Assembly: GCA_016782835.1 (NCBI GenBank)
Contig: JADHXS010000002.1
Coordinates: 1-52,405 of the forward strand
From: Phycisphaerae bacterium
GTDB taxonomy: Bacteria; Planctomycetota; Phycisphaerae; Sedimentisphaerales; Anaerohalosphaeraceae
Direction of reading: 5' to 3'
Length of the DNA: 52,405 nucleotides
The notes under the pieces: model-generated
Databases searched by the model: none
What the model was told of the DNA's origin: nothing
The model's input: the letters and a program-made list of their open reading frames with translations, nothing else
Shown: piece by piece, positions 34,027 through 43,670 of the stretch
How the letters are laid out: each line of letters begins with the position of its first letter
Position numbering within the stretch: the first letter of the stretch is position 1
Program-made: the position numbers and the translations under genes

Positions 34027-34057
34027 GTAGCCGGTGGGCCTTAGGCCCACCGGCTAC
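34027..34057. repeat. Perfect 14-bp hairpin (REP-like)
   Basis: GTAGCCGGTGGGCC and its exact complement, with a TTA loop. The core CCGGTGG...CCACCGGCTA is the same type as the central hairpin of the REP units at 50.1-51.4 kb. It lies in the 266-bp gap between two minus-strand genes and might also act as a transcription barrier. Confidence 0.75.
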
Positions 34058-34144
34058 TGCAATCTGATCTGAAATTATGCGATTTCCACCACCTTGATTT
34101 CGAAGTTCAAATCCTGTCCCGCCATGTTGAAGTTTCAGGAGTAT

Positions 34145-35266
34145 TTAATTGGAACCTGGAGTCGTGATGGCAGAGGGGGATGATGTTTTCTGAGACGAAA
34201 TACTTTTGTCGTATTCATCCGCTAATCGCTGCATTAAGGTTTTGACTGAGATGATCTCGTTGCATCGATACGCATTCGAGCCGGCAAATGCAAACGCCTG
34301 ATCCATTTTGCCTTCGGCGGCATTGGCCAGAACCCGGGCAATACAATAGGGAGCCGTTTCGGGATTACAGGATTTCAGGCACTTGTAAGGACAGCGGAAA
34401 GGAACCGTTTGGCCGCTTTTAATCTTCTCTACGAAAGGACTATTAACGACCTGCCCGGGGAGTCCGACGGGGCTTTTAATGAGGGTGATATCGTTCCGGG
34501 TTGCGTTCAGATACGCATTTTTGAAATTCATATGGGCGTCGCATTCTTTGGTGCAGACGAATCGCGTTGCCATTTGGACGCCGGAGGCGCCGAGTGCCAA
34601 AACGCGTGCGATGTCGGCTCCGTCAAAAATTCCACCGGCGGCAATGACGGGAATCGCCGGCGTAAATGAGTTTGCATACGCGATGACCTCTGTGAGTATT
34701 TGGTCAAGAGAAGGAGCCCGGTTTTCAGCCAGTTCTTCAAAGTGATACCCTAAATGTCCGCCTGCCATCGGACCTTCGACGATTACCGCATCCGGCAGGC
34801 GGTCGTACCGTTGCTGCCAGCGTTTACAGATTAACTGAAACGACCGTACCGAGGAAATGATCGGAATCAGTTTAATATAGGTTCCTTTGGTGTGCAGCGG
34901 CAGATTGAAAGGCAAGCCTGCGCCGGAGATAATGATATCAGCTTTTTCTTCGACGGCGGTTTCCACCAGACTTTCATAGTCCGAAAGGGCGCACATGATA
35001 TTGACGCCAATGATTCCCTTGGTCCGGCTTCTTGTTTTTTGGATTTCCTTCCGCAACGCTTCTTTATTCACGTCGGAATAATTTGCCCTCGAATAATCTC
35101 CCAATTCTCCCAGGCCGACACTTGCGATAACCCCGACCGCTCCTTCGTTGGCAACCGCAGAAGCGAGATTGGATTTTGAGACACCCACTCCCATTCCACC
35201 CTGGATCACAGGCGGGTGGATGTTCAAGTCACCAATTTTTAACACGGGCATATGGCTACTTTTCAT
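34145..35266 (-). CDS. Nitronate monooxygenase / FabK-like flavoprotein with Cys-rich insert
   Basis: 373 residues, a TIM barrel with FMN-binding signs: PPVIQGGMGVGVSKSNLASAV at the N-terminus, PVIAAGGIFDGADIARVLALGASGVQMATRF in the middle. These fit the 2-nitropropane dioxygenase (NMO) family, which includes FabK enoyl reductases. A Cys-rich segment, FRCPYKCLKSCNPETAPYC (around 300), is found in one NMO subgroup and could bind a metal. The reaction cannot be told apart (nitronate oxidation or reductase) from sequence alone. Confidence 0.82.
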   Translation of the reverse strand: MKSSHMPVLKIGDLNIHPPVIQGGMGVGVSKSNLASAVANEGAVGVIASVGLGELGDYSRANYSDVNKEALRKEIQKTRSRTKGIIGVNIMCALSDYESLVETAVEEKADIIISGAGLPFNLPLHTKGTYIKLIPIISSVRSFQLICKRWQQRYDRLPDAVIVEGPMAGGHLGYHFEELAENRAPSLDQILTEVIAYANSFTPAIPVIAAGGIFDGADIARVLALGASGVQMATRFVCTKECDAHMNFKNAYLNATRNDITLIKSPVGLPGQVVNSPFVEKIKSGQTVPFRCPYKCLKSCNPETAPYCIARVLANAAEGKMDQAFAFAGSNAYRCNEIISVKTLMQRLADEYDKSISSQKTSSPSAITTPGSN

Positions 35267-35352
35267 TGTTGTTTCCTGTAAAAGCGATGTGCAAAAAATA
35301 TTTTCCGCCGTCTGGTTTCTTTAGCATGGTCGCATAAAATAATATCAGAACG

Positions 35353-36045
35353 TTATCTGCTTGGTTTTTTAATGCCCCATGGCTGCTGGAGTCCGCCGCG
35401 GCCATTTGATTTGTGGAAATCGGTAATGATCTTTGCGGTTTCTTTCGGGTTATCACAGATGGTGAAAACATCCAAGTCGTCCGGCGAAATATAATCGTGT
35501 TTTTTGAGCATAACGTCCTTGACCCAGTCGATCAGACCGTTCCAGAACTCGCTGCCCATGCAGATGATGGGGAAATGGGCCTGCTTGAGTGTCTGGATGA
35601 GTACGAGCGATTCGAAAAACTCGTCCATCGTGCCGAAGCCGCCGGGCATAACGACAAAGCCATGCGCGTATTTGAGGAACATGACCTTCCGGCAGAAAAA
35701 ATAGCGAAAATGCAGCGACAAATTCTGGAAATCATTAGGTTTCTGTTCCTGCGGCAGTTCGATGTTCAGGCCGACACTTTTGACGCCGGCTTCTTTGGCG
35801 CCTTTATTGGCGGCTTCCATGACGCCGCCGCCGCCGCCGGTAATAACTGAAAAGCCGGCCTTGCCGATTTCGCGGGCAGTTTCAACCGCCAGATCATAAT
35901 AAGGTTCGCCGGGCTGGGTTCGGGCAGACCCGAAGATCGAGACGGCCGGGCCGATATTGGCCAATTCCTCGAATCCTTCGACAAATTCGGCCATAATCCG
36001 AAAAATACGCCACGTTTCTTCCGCGGAAACGTAAAAATCCGTCAT
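35353..36045 (-). CDS. LOG-family (TIGR00730) Rossmann-fold phosphoribohydrolase
   Basis: 230 residues; the ATG has AGGAG at 6 bp. The family motifs GGGGGVMEAANKGA and PGGFGTMDE are present; they bind the nucleotide phosphate and act on the N-glycosidic bond. LOG proteins split cytokinin or purine nucleoside monophosphates. The ~35-residue N-terminal extension before VSIFGSAR matches the long bacterial type (PpnN-like in function, shorter). The actual substrate is unknown. Confidence 0.88.
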   Translation of the reverse strand: MTDFYVSAEETWRIFRIMAEFVEGFEELANIGPAVSIFGSARTQPGEPYYDLAVETAREIGKAGFSVITGGGGGVMEAANKGAKEAGVKSVGLNIELPQEQKPNDFQNLSLHFRYFFCRKVMFLKYAHGFVVMPGGFGTMDEFFESLVLIQTLKQAHFPIICMGSEFWNGLIDWVKDVMLKKHDYISPDDLDVFTICDNPKETAKIITDFHKSNGRGGLQQPWGIKKPSR

Positions 36046-36130
36046 TTTAAACTCCTGATAAGACTCTAAAAACCATGTTTATTAGGTGTACTATCGTGTA
36101 AATCAGTTGCTGTGTCCAGTCAAATTTTTA

Positions 36131-36817
36131 TTACCACAGCTCGGGATTGCCAGCGGAGGGGCAGTATTGGGCGATGGAACAGGCGGGGCAGTCGGGTTTT
36201 CGGGCTTTGCAGATATTGCGGCCGTGAAAGATGAGGTAGTGGGAAAACATGGTCCAACCGCCGAATTTGGTCTTGGGAACGATGTTCATTAAGTCGAATT
36301 CCAGCTTGACCGGGTCGCTGTTTTCTGATAAACCCAGCCGGCGGGACAGGCGGATGACATGTGTATCGCAGGTGATACCGGGGATTCCGAAAGCGTTGCC
36401 GAGAATGCAGTTGGCCGTCTTGCGACCGGCACCGGGCAGGGTTAACAACTCTTTCATGGTGTTCGGGACGGTGCTGTTGAAATCTTCGATGATTTTTTGG
36501 GCGGCGCCACGGATGTTTTTGGCCTTGTTGCGATAGAAGCCGGTGGGGTGGATGTCCTGTTCTAACTCCTCTTGTTTGACAGCGCGATAATCTTCAGGCT
36601 TTTTGTATTTTTTAAACAGGTCTTTGGTCACGATATTGACCCGCACGTCGGTACACTGGGCCGAAAGGATGACCGCTACCAACAAGTTCCAGGGATTGTC
36701 CCAATTCAGGGCGATTTTTGCGTCCGGATAAGTTTTCTTCAAAATCGGAATAATTTTGAGAATGCGCTCTTTCGCTTCGGCCGGTTCAACGTTGATTTTA
36801 TTTTTCACTTTTGCCAT
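36131..36817 (-). CDS. nth: Endonuclease III
   Basis: 228 residues from the ATG at 36817, one base after the stop of the upstream methyltransferase gene. A GTG 16 codons earlier would overlap that gene. Helix-hairpin-helix LTLPGAGRKTAN carries the catalytic Lys133, and Asp151 lies in CDTHVIRLS. The 4Fe-4S loop is C203-x6-C210-x2-C213-x5-C219. The enzyme removes oxidised pyrimidines and nicks the abasic site. No clear ribosome site, so translation is probably coupled to the gene before. Confidence 0.95.
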   Translation of the reverse strand: MAKVKNKINVEPAEAKERILKIIPILKKTYPDAKIALNWDNPWNLLVAVILSAQCTDVRVNIVTKDLFKKYKKPEDYRAVKQEELEQDIHPTGFYRNKAKNIRGAAQKIIEDFNSTVPNTMKELLTLPGAGRKTANCILGNAFGIPGITCDTHVIRLSRRLGLSENSDPVKLEFDLMNIVPKTKFGGWTMFSHYLIFHGRNICKARKPDCPACSIAQYCPSAGNPELW

Positions 36818-36818
36818 T

Positions 36819-37517
36819 TTAGTTTTTATTACATTTAAACAGGGGTGTTCCTTTTCCAATTCCACATACTCTTATCCGGTCAGTATTCAGGAAGTCTTGT
36901 GGTAATACTATTTCCGCGTGGAATCCTGATTCCTTGACTCGTTTAATAAAATCGGGTCCGTATTTGCGAACATGGTCATGTTGCCCAAAAAGCCTTTCTC
37001 TTTCTTTTGGATTGGTTACGGACAGGTCTTCAATTGTGCGGTCAACATTGATAGGTACTAAAATCAGCGCCCAGCTATCTTTTTTGAGGACACGATAGAA
37101 TTCCCGAATTGCTTTTCTGTCATCCGGAACATGCTCGAGTACATGGGAACAATAAATAACATCAAAGGTTTCATTGTCGAATGGAATTTTAGTTACATCC
37201 ATTTTTATTTGTGCTTTTGGGTTATTCAGATCGGCGGTGATATATTCTGTACCCAAGATACGTCTGAACTTGGTTTCCAAGCATGGTTCAGGTGCAATGT
37301 GGAGCACTTTGCGGGGAGAACCATCGAGCAAGGTCGTTTTTTCTTGAAGATAGAGCCAGACCAATCGATGTCTTTCAAGTGAATTGCAATGTATACAGAG
37401 GGCGTCCTCTCGTGCATTTATGCCATATTTATCAAATTTTCTGGAATATTTTTCACAGATTGGACAGTATCGTTTATTTCCGAAGTAGACAAAACGTTTT
37501 AATAAACTTGGTTTCAA
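36819..37517 (-). CDS. Class I SAM-dependent methyltransferase with N-terminal zinc site
   Basis: 232 residues. The start is TTG at 37517 behind AGAAAGG; no ATG fits. The N-terminal ~45 residues hold CPIC and CIHC (residues 18-21 and 41-44), a likely zinc knuckle, followed by ERHRLVWLYL. The methyltransferase core starts at KVLHIAPEPCLE and includes DVTKIPFDNETFDVIYCSHVLEHV. The 'C.IC...C..C..LERHR' type is often seen with glycan or surface-polymer genes; here nth follows directly. The target is unknown. Confidence 0.82.
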   Translation of the reverse strand: MKPSLLKRFVYFGNKRYCPICEKYSRKFDKYGINAREDALCIHCNSLERHRLVWLYLQEKTTLLDGSPRKVLHIAPEPCLETKFRRILGTEYITADLNNPKAQIKMDVTKIPFDNETFDVIYCSHVLEHVPDDRKAIREFYRVLKKDSWALILVPINVDRTIEDLSVTNPKERERLFGQHDHVRKYGPDFIKRVKESGFHAEIVLPQDFLNTDRIRVCGIGKGTPLFKCNKN

Positions 37518-37729
37518 TAAATTAACCTTTCTGTATAGTTCACAGATTCGCTTGGACGATTGCCTTTGCTATTTTAGATATTGTACTCATGGTCCGGAAA
37601 TTATTCAAGTATTTCATGAATTTTTGACAGAAAACAGACAGTGAGTGTGAATAGATTGCAATTGAATTGCCCGCAGCATGCTGAGGTTATGTTATACGGT
37701 TACTGACGTTCCCAGCTCGAATTCTGCGA

Positions 37730-38254
37730 TTATAAATTTTTGCGTACGACTGAGCCGGTAGCCAGCGTTTGATTGACTTCACCGAGGTCGTCGGTCAGGG
37801 TCATGACAATTCGCACACTGCGGATAGCACTGGAGTCATCGGGAACGGTGCTGCGATTAAACGTCATTGCAGTCACATTATTACAAAGCACATAATTTGC
37901 CCCGGTGGCATTGTTGTCGTAATAAAGGGTATTGTCGACACTATTAAATCGATAGGTAATGTCCGATCCGTCGCTGAGAATGATACTGCACTGGCTTAGG
38001 TCGAGGGGGTCTTCGTTGGCTCCGGTACCGATGAGTTGTACGGCCTGGGCATTTCGCAGGTCGTTGGTAATTCGCAGAAGGGCTTGGCGGGCGGTGTTGG
38101 TGGTTTTGTAAATACCCTGGTTGGCGTGATAATTTTTGACCGAGGCGTCAAAAGCAAACCCGACAGCCGCCATGAGCATGGCCATGATTGTCAAGGCGAC
38201 CAAGAGTTCGACAATCGTAAAGCCATTTTGTTTTGTTCTTTTGGGAGGATGCAT
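37730..38254 (-). CDS. Type II secretion/type IV pilus minor pseudopilin (GspJ-like)
   Basis: 174 residues; ATG with GGGAG at 8 bp. A prepilin signal KQNGFTIVELLVALTIMAML: cut after Gly, methylated Phe+1, Glu+5, then a hydrophobic helix. The C-terminal domain is beta-rich (ITYRFNSVDNTLYYD), as in PulJ/GspJ. Last gene of a nine-gene minus-strand operon beginning at 45935. Confidence 0.8.
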   Translation of the reverse strand: MHPPKRTKQNGFTIVELLVALTIMAMLMAAVGFAFDASVKNYHANQGIYKTTNTARQALLRITNDLRNAQAVQLIGTGANEDPLDLSQCSIILSDGSDITYRFNSVDNTLYYDNNATGANYVLCNNVTAMTFNRSTVPDDSSAIRSVRIVMTLTDDLGEVNQTLATGSVVRKNL

Positions 38255-38272
38255 AATTTTGTCTCCCTTCTT

Positions 38273-38698
38273 TTATAATTGTGCCCGAATCCAGCTTGCC
38301 GAGCTGATGGGGCTGTTATTTTTGGTAATCGTTACGGTAATCCGAACAAAATCGGTAGGGCCTGTCACGACATTCTCCAAGTTGGATGGATTCACATATT
38401 CAACGGTTACTTGTTGTGAAAAGGCACTAAATTCGGCCATTGATGCCCCGCTGATATCTATCGGCGGATTGTAAGTATTGTTGTGGTAAGCAAGGATGTT
38501 GTCAAAATCGACCGATGCGGTTTGTTCGCGGATTTCTTCGATGAGAAATTCTGCAGTGGACAGGTCAATACTGACACCATTGGCCATGGTTGCAGCTCCG
38601 CTTGAAACGGCAATCGCGGCAACAACCAGCCCAATCAGCATGGCCGCAAACAATGCTTCAATTAGCGTAAATCCGTTTGTTTTGTGTTTACGTTTCAT
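38273..38698 (-). CDS. Minor pseudopilin (GspI/PilV-like)
   Basis: 141 residues; ATG with GGAGG at 7 bp. Prepilin signal KTNGFTLIEALFAAMLIGLV with Glu+5, then a polar globular part (LSTAEFLIEEIREQT; FVRITVTITKN). The second hydroxyl-rich strand set is typical of GspI/PilV. It sits 18 bp upstream of the GspJ-like gene and both need a prepilin peptidase that is not in the window. Confidence 0.8.
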   Translation of the reverse strand: MKRKHKTNGFTLIEALFAAMLIGLVVAAIAVSSGAATMANGVSIDLSTAEFLIEEIREQTASVDFDNILAYHNNTYNPPIDISGASMAEFSAFSQQVTVEYVNPSNLENVVTGPTDFVRITVTITKNNSPISSASWIRAQL

Positions 38699-38716
38699 AT
38701 CTATTCCTCCAGATGA

Positions 38717-39889
38717 TTAGCCGCTTACCACGCTGGACATCTTGAAAATAGGCAGAATAATACTCATTGCGATAAAACCAACCAACACGCCCATCAAGAC
38801 GATCATAATGGGCTCGATCATACTGGTGACGGTTTTGATGACCGTTTTTAATTCACGGGCGTAAAAGTCAGAGATATCGCGCAACACATCGCCCAGTGTT
38901 CCGGATTCCTCGCCGCTTTGAAGCATCTGGACAACATTAGAGGGCATAAGCCCGTATTGCTCCATGCTGGGCGCGATTTTTTTACCCTGGCGAACCTGTT
39001 CGTGAATCCCTTTCCACATGTTTTCAAATAATTTGTTTCCAGTAATAAAAGCGGTTATTGAAAGCGTATCGAGGATGGGGACACCGGCATTGACCAAGAC
39101 ACCCATCGTGTGCAGGCTGCGTGTGATGTACAGACTTCGACATAACGATTTCAACAGGGGTAAGGCAAGTTTGGTCTTGTCCCACCAGTATTTGCCTACG
39201 GGTGTTTTATTGGTGAAGTACCAGAATCCCATAATAGCACCGGCGATAGCGGGAAAGATAATAAACCAGTAATGCCGCATTCCCATGCTCATGGCCATGA
39301 TAATCTTCGTAGGAGCGGGGAGCAGGTGTTCTTTGCCGGCGAACACAGTTAAAAATCTTGGCAGCACAAACGTCAGCAAAAAGGTAACACAGGTCACCGC
39401 CATAACAGCGATAATAATAGGATACACCATGGCACTGATAACCTGATTGCGTGTGTCAGTTTCCTGATCGAGGTATTCGACCAACTGCTGCAGCATTGAA
39501 CTCATGGAACCGGAGATTTCGGCCGCGGCGATCATGTTGATATATAGATTTGTGAATACATCCGGATGTTCAGCGAGCGCTTGAGAAAAGCTTTGTCCGC
39601 CTTCGATACGCGCTTTTAAATCCAACACCACGACGCGAAATTTCTCTTTTTCAATTTGTAAGCCAATGGACTCGAGCGAATCCTGAAGACTGATGCCTGC
39701 CCGAATCATCACGGCCAATTGATTGGTGAAATTGAGGATGTCTTTTCTACTTGGCCCAAAATCCACTCGGAAACCGCCTTTTTTGGCTCCGGCGGAGTTC
39801 GTCGATGCAATGGCGCTGGCCACGTGCTGACTGCGCGGGGTATTTTGTTGACGGGCATCTTCTTTTTTTAGTTTTTGAAGAAACGACAT
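38717..39889 (-). CDS. pilC: PilC/GspF inner-membrane platform protein
   Basis: 390 residues; GGGAG 8 bp before the ATG. Two copies of the T2SSF domain: about 50-170 (FTNQLAVMIRAGISLQDSLE) and 255-375 (LHTMGVLVNAGVPILDTL), each with its membrane helix; a third helix lies between. The platform anchors the assembly ATPase and guides subunits into the fibre. Directly after pilT. Confidence 0.93.
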   Translation of the reverse strand: MSFLQKLKKEDARQQNTPRSQHVASAIASTNSAGAKKGGFRVDFGPSRKDILNFTNQLAVMIRAGISLQDSLESIGLQIEKEKFRVVVLDLKARIEGGQSFSQALAEHPDVFTNLYINMIAAAEISGSMSSMLQQLVEYLDQETDTRNQVISAMVYPIIIAVMAVTCVTFLLTFVLPRFLTVFAGKEHLLPAPTKIIMAMSMGMRHYWFIIFPAIAGAIMGFWYFTNKTPVGKYWWDKTKLALPLLKSLCRSLYITRSLHTMGVLVNAGVPILDTLSITAFITGNKLFENMWKGIHEQVRQGKKIAPSMEQYGLMPSNVVQMLQSGEESGTLGDVLRDISDFYARELKTVIKTVTSMIEPIMIVLMGVLVGFIAMSIILPIFKMSSVVSG

Positions 39890-39916
39890 TGTTTTCGCTC
39901 CCGATTATGGTTTTAG

Positions 39917-41020
39917 TTATTGCTGCAATTGCATCTGGGGTTCGGCAACAGGGGTCGAGGTTGAAGCGGGGAGTAATTTGTCCATTTTTCCGGGATTACT
40001 GGAACGCATCACTGCCTCATCACGATCAAGATACCCTTTCAGGTAATTTTGCTGAATACTGTAGTCCATTGTCTGCATTCCCAGCCGGCGAGATGTTTCA
40101 ATAATATTCGGAATTTCATAGACGCGATTTTCACGAATACAGTTTCGTACTGCCGACGTACATAACAAAATTTCAACGCAGGGTACCATGCCGGGTTGGT
40201 CGACTCGGCGGAACAGTGTTTGAGAAAAAACGGCCTGAAGCGTATTGGCCAGCATGGCCCGAATCTGGTTTTGCTGACTGGCAGGATAAATGTCAATAAT
40301 ACGTTCAACGGTCTGGGACGCATTGACCGTATGCAGGGTCGAAAAGACCAGGTGACCGGTTTCGGCAGCGGTAATGGTTGAACTGGTTGTTTCAAGGTCT
40401 CGCATTTCACCGACCAGAATGATGTCGGGGTCCTGACGCAGTGCGTGGCGAAGGCCGGAGGCAAATGTTGTGCAGTCTGAGCCCATTTCTCTCTGCTCAA
40501 TCATGCTGGATTTGTTTTCAAGCATGTATTCAATCGGGTCCTCAAGGGTAATGATACGCTTGTGATATTTACGGTTAATGACATTAACCATCGATGCCAG
40601 CGAGGTACTTTTACCGGAGCCGGTGTGTCCGGTGACAAGAATCAGTCCGCGGGGCAAATCCGTCAATTCCTTGACGATTTCCGGCAGGTGAAGACCATCA
40701 ATGTCGGGGATCTGATTGGTAATTGCACGAAAAGAGATCGCACAGGTTTCCTTCTGAAAATGGGCGTTCACACGAAAACGGCTGCCGTCCTCGATCATGG
40801 TTGAGAAGTCCATATCTCGTTTTTCAAGGAAGGTTTTAAATTTGGCTTCGCCGACCATTTCCAAAACCATTTGACCGACCTCATCGTTTGAAAGTTCTGG
40901 GAGATCCATCATAATCAGATCGGTGTTAATCCGCATAATCGGAGGCATGTCCGCATTAATATGAATATCCGAGGCTCCTTTTTCAATCGCCATTGCCAGC
41001 ATTTGTTTTGTGTCAATCAT
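39917..41020 (-). CDS. pilT: PilT-type retraction ATPase
   Basis: 367 residues. Walker A TGHTGSGKST, Asp box LRHALRQDPDIILVGEMRD, His box TGHLVFSTLHT, and the PilT mark AVRNCIRE (AIRNLIRE type) in the C-terminal part, which sets it apart from PilB/GspE. Pure type II secretion systems have no PilT, so this locus probably makes retractable type IV pili. The ATG has CAGGAG at 8 bp. Confidence 0.92.
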   Translation of the reverse strand: MIDTKQMLAMAIEKGASDIHINADMPPIMRINTDLIMMDLPELSNDEVGQMVLEMVGEAKFKTFLEKRDMDFSTMIEDGSRFRVNAHFQKETCAISFRAITNQIPDIDGLHLPEIVKELTDLPRGLILVTGHTGSGKSTSLASMVNVINRKYHKRIITLEDPIEYMLENKSSMIEQREMGSDCTTFASGLRHALRQDPDIILVGEMRDLETTSSTITAAETGHLVFSTLHTVNASQTVERIIDIYPASQQNQIRAMLANTLQAVFSQTLFRRVDQPGMVPCVEILLCTSAVRNCIRENRVYEIPNIIETSRRLGMQTMDYSIQQNYLKGYLDRDEAVMRSSNPGKMDKLLPASTSTPVAEPQMQLQQ

Positions 41021-41051
41021 TTTATCAACTCCTGACTTATTGTTTTATCGA

Positions 41052-42980
41052 TTATCCTTCGACCTGATGAACAGGAATATTTTCCTGATTGCTGTTTTCA
41101 AGCTCATGGAAATTGTTTTGATCATTATGGAAAACGCTATGTTCATTCACCACATCGGCGGCATCGGCCACTTCTGCGACGCGCAGCACTTCATCGATGG
41201 TGGTGATTCCTTTTTTAATCTTTTGCAGTCCGTCTTCAAACAGGTTTGGCCATCCGCTTTGACGAAAAGCACGCCGCATATTATTCACAGTAGCATCGAC
41301 ATTAATGGTTTGTCGAAATTCATCATCGACGATCAGCAGCTCGTGAATACCGCATCGGCCGGAATATCCGCTGTTTCGGCATTGGTCACAGCCTTTTCCT
41401 CGCATGAGTTCATGCGGCTGGATTTGTGCAATGTCCAGGTATTTACGGAGATTATCCGGAGCCGTGTAATTTTCTTTGCAATTTTCACAGATACGCCGTA
41501 CCAACCGCTGGGCAAGAACACCGTTTAATGATGCGGCAATCAAATAAGGCTCGATGCCAATGTTGACCAGACGCGAAATACTGCTGGGCGCATCATTTGT
41601 ATGTAGCGTTGATAATACCAAATGTCCGGTTAATGCGGCTTGTACGGCGATACGGGCTGTTTCTGAATCACGAATTTCACCGATCATGATGATATCGGGG
41701 TCCTGTCGCAACAGGGATCGTAACGCCCCCGAAAAGGTTAGCCCTGTTTTTTCATTGACCTGAACCTGATTGCAAAACTCAAGGTTATATTCAACCGGAT
41801 CTTCTACGGTCGAGACATTCAATCGCTCACTGTCCATTTGTGCCAGTGCTGAGTAGAGCGTAGTACTTTTACCACTTCCGGTTGGGCCGGTTACCAGCAG
41901 GATTCCATGCGGCTGAGCAATTTGTTCGCGGAAACCGTCGAGGATACGCGTTTCCATGCCGGATTTTTCAAGACTAATCATAATACTCTTGCTGTCCAAC
42001 AGACGTATGACGACTTTTTCCCCGTGACAGGTCGGCAATACGGAGACACGAAGGTCAATACCGCGTCCGCCCATAATAACGGCGATTTTCCCGTCCTGGG
42101 GAATACGCCGCTCGGAAATATCCAGGTTGGACATGATTTTCAAGCGTGAAACAATTGCCGGATGCATCTTGAAAGGAGCCTGCATGGAGTCAAAGAGGAT
42201 ACCATCGATACGATAGCGTATTTTGGTATATTTTTCTTTTGGTTCAATGTGGATATCACTGGCGCCTTCATGCAGGGCGTTACTAAGAATATAGTTGACA
42301 AACTTAATAACAGGCGATTCTCCGGCGCTTTTCTCAAGATCCTCAACTTCTTCCTCATTATCCTGTATTAACTCAACGTCATCCATATCGGTCATGAACG
42401 CATCGACGTTATAATCGAATTTACTGTCGTCAAATTTTTCACAGACCGCCTTGATGTCCGCCTTTGTGCATACGACGACATCCACGTTCATGTTTGTCTG
42501 TCGCTTAACATCATCGATCGCAAAGACATTCGCTGGGTTGGTTGTGGCGACCAATAAGGTTCCATCTTCGTTAATTTTGACAGGTAACAGATAATTGGTA
42601 CGAATGTAATTCATATCGAGCAGGCCAAAGGCCTTTTGTTCGACCTGCTCCGGGATAATATTTTTGAATTCAAAACCATACAGTTTGGCTTTAGCCTGAA
42701 GAATTTGCTCGTCGCTGATATTCAGTTTGGCAAGCAGTTTTTCAAGTTCTGTCCCGGTCCGCTCCTGCTCTGCACGGGTTTGTTCGACCTGCTCACAGGT
42801 TAGTGTTTGTTCTTCAGCGAGAACATCCGCTATGTCACGTACCCGGACTTTGTTTATTGTCTGGGGACAGTATAAATTCCGCAAGCCGGGCGACAATTCA
42901 GTCTGCCCGGCATCTAGTTCAACCATTTTGGAATAATCGGTCTGCCGTTGTTCTGTGCTTTTTGTAAATAGTCGTTTCAT
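41052..42980 (-). CDS. pilB: PilB/GspE assembly ATPase
   Basis: 642 residues, full length. The N-terminal ~200 residues hold a GspE N1-like domain (LLAKLNISDEQILQAKA). The ATPase core has GASDIHIEP, Walker A TGPTGSGKSTTLY, LRQDPDIIMIGEIRD and TGHLVLSTLHTND. The zinc motif is CENCK...GCDQCRNSGYSGRCGIHEL. Assembly ATPases drive fibre extension. The ATG overlaps the gene before by 4 bp (ATGA). Confidence 0.95.
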   Translation of the reverse strand: MKRLFTKSTEQRQTDYSKMVELDAGQTELSPGLRNLYCPQTINKVRVRDIADVLAEEQTLTCEQVEQTRAEQERTGTELEKLLAKLNISDEQILQAKAKLYGFEFKNIIPEQVEQKAFGLLDMNYIRTNYLLPVKINEDGTLLVATTNPANVFAIDDVKRQTNMNVDVVVCTKADIKAVCEKFDDSKFDYNVDAFMTDMDDVELIQDNEEEVEDLEKSAGESPVIKFVNYILSNALHEGASDIHIEPKEKYTKIRYRIDGILFDSMQAPFKMHPAIVSRLKIMSNLDISERRIPQDGKIAVIMGGRGIDLRVSVLPTCHGEKVVIRLLDSKSIMISLEKSGMETRILDGFREQIAQPHGILLVTGPTGSGKSTTLYSALAQMDSERLNVSTVEDPVEYNLEFCNQVQVNEKTGLTFSGALRSLLRQDPDIIMIGEIRDSETARIAVQAALTGHLVLSTLHTNDAPSSISRLVNIGIEPYLIAASLNGVLAQRLVRRICENCKENYTAPDNLRKYLDIAQIQPHELMRGKGCDQCRNSGYSGRCGIHELLIVDDEFRQTINVDATVNNMRRAFRQSGWPNLFEDGLQKIKKGITTIDEVLRVAEVADAADVVNEHSVFHNDQNNFHELENSNQENIPVHQVEG

Positions 42981-43639
42981 TCGCTCATCTTTAGTTCGAC
43001 AAAGACACCGTTATATTCAAGTTCAACCGTTTTTTCGCCAATTGTCTTAACCGTCATCCCGTTAATGCTGTCTCCCGTGTAGAGGAGTTTGTCATTGACC
43101 ATGCAGCACCTGCCTTTGGGGGTGGATGTGATACTCCAGAGTTCCAACTCCACGGCCTGTTGCCGGGCTTTTTCGCGAATATACTTCAATTCATTCTCGC
43201 CCATGTCCTGGACAGACACGTTCTCTGGGGCTTTGCCTAATTCACGTTTAAATGGATTTTTCTTTAGTTCGTTGACTTCGACCTGCTCGACATTACTGAA
43301 CTGATAAAATTTTCCCACCACGGAATCCATTTGGGTATTCATCTCTGTTTGCATCGTGTCGAGTTGCGCTAATGCTGTTTCGAGTTGTGTCTGGTCTTCA
43401 TTGGTCGCAGCCGTCGCCGTCGCCGGGGTTGTTTTTTTAACCATAAACCATACGACAAGGGCAGAGACAGCAAAAAGTACGACCAGCATCATTGTACTTT
43501 GACGCAGTTTTTTACCGTGACCGGAGACCGTTAAAAAATCATCCTGTTGGCAGAGACTGCTATTCTGTTGAGATTGTGTACTCTGCGTTTCGGTGGCCGC
43601 GGGTATCTGGTTTTGTCCATCTTTTTGATAGGAAAGCAT
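42977..43639 (-). CDS. PilP/GspC-like inner-membrane protein
   Basis: 220 residues with one membrane helix (about 51-67, MMLVVLFAVSALVVWFMV), a coiled coil (about 84-112, LETALAQLDTMQTEMNTQMD) and a C-terminal beta domain ending VELEYNGVFVELKMSE, with LLYTGDSINGMTVKTIGEKT. The final domain resembles the HR domain of GspC/PilP that contacts the secretin. No lipobox, unlike classic PilP. The role is inferred mainly from its place between pilO and pilB. Confidence 0.6.
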   Translation of the reverse strand: MLSYQKDGQNQIPAATETQSTQSQQNSSLCQQDDFLTVSGHGKKLRQSTMMLVVLFAVSALVVWFMVKKTTPATATAATNEDQTQLETALAQLDTMQTEMNTQMDSVVGKFYQFSNVEQVEVNELKKNPFKRELGKAPENVSVQDMGENELKYIREKARQQAVELELWSITSTPKGRCCMVNDKLLYTGDSINGMTVKTIGEKTVELEYNGVFVELKMSE

Positions 43640-43670
43640 AATTCATCTCCATGAACTGAAAAGTATTTTT

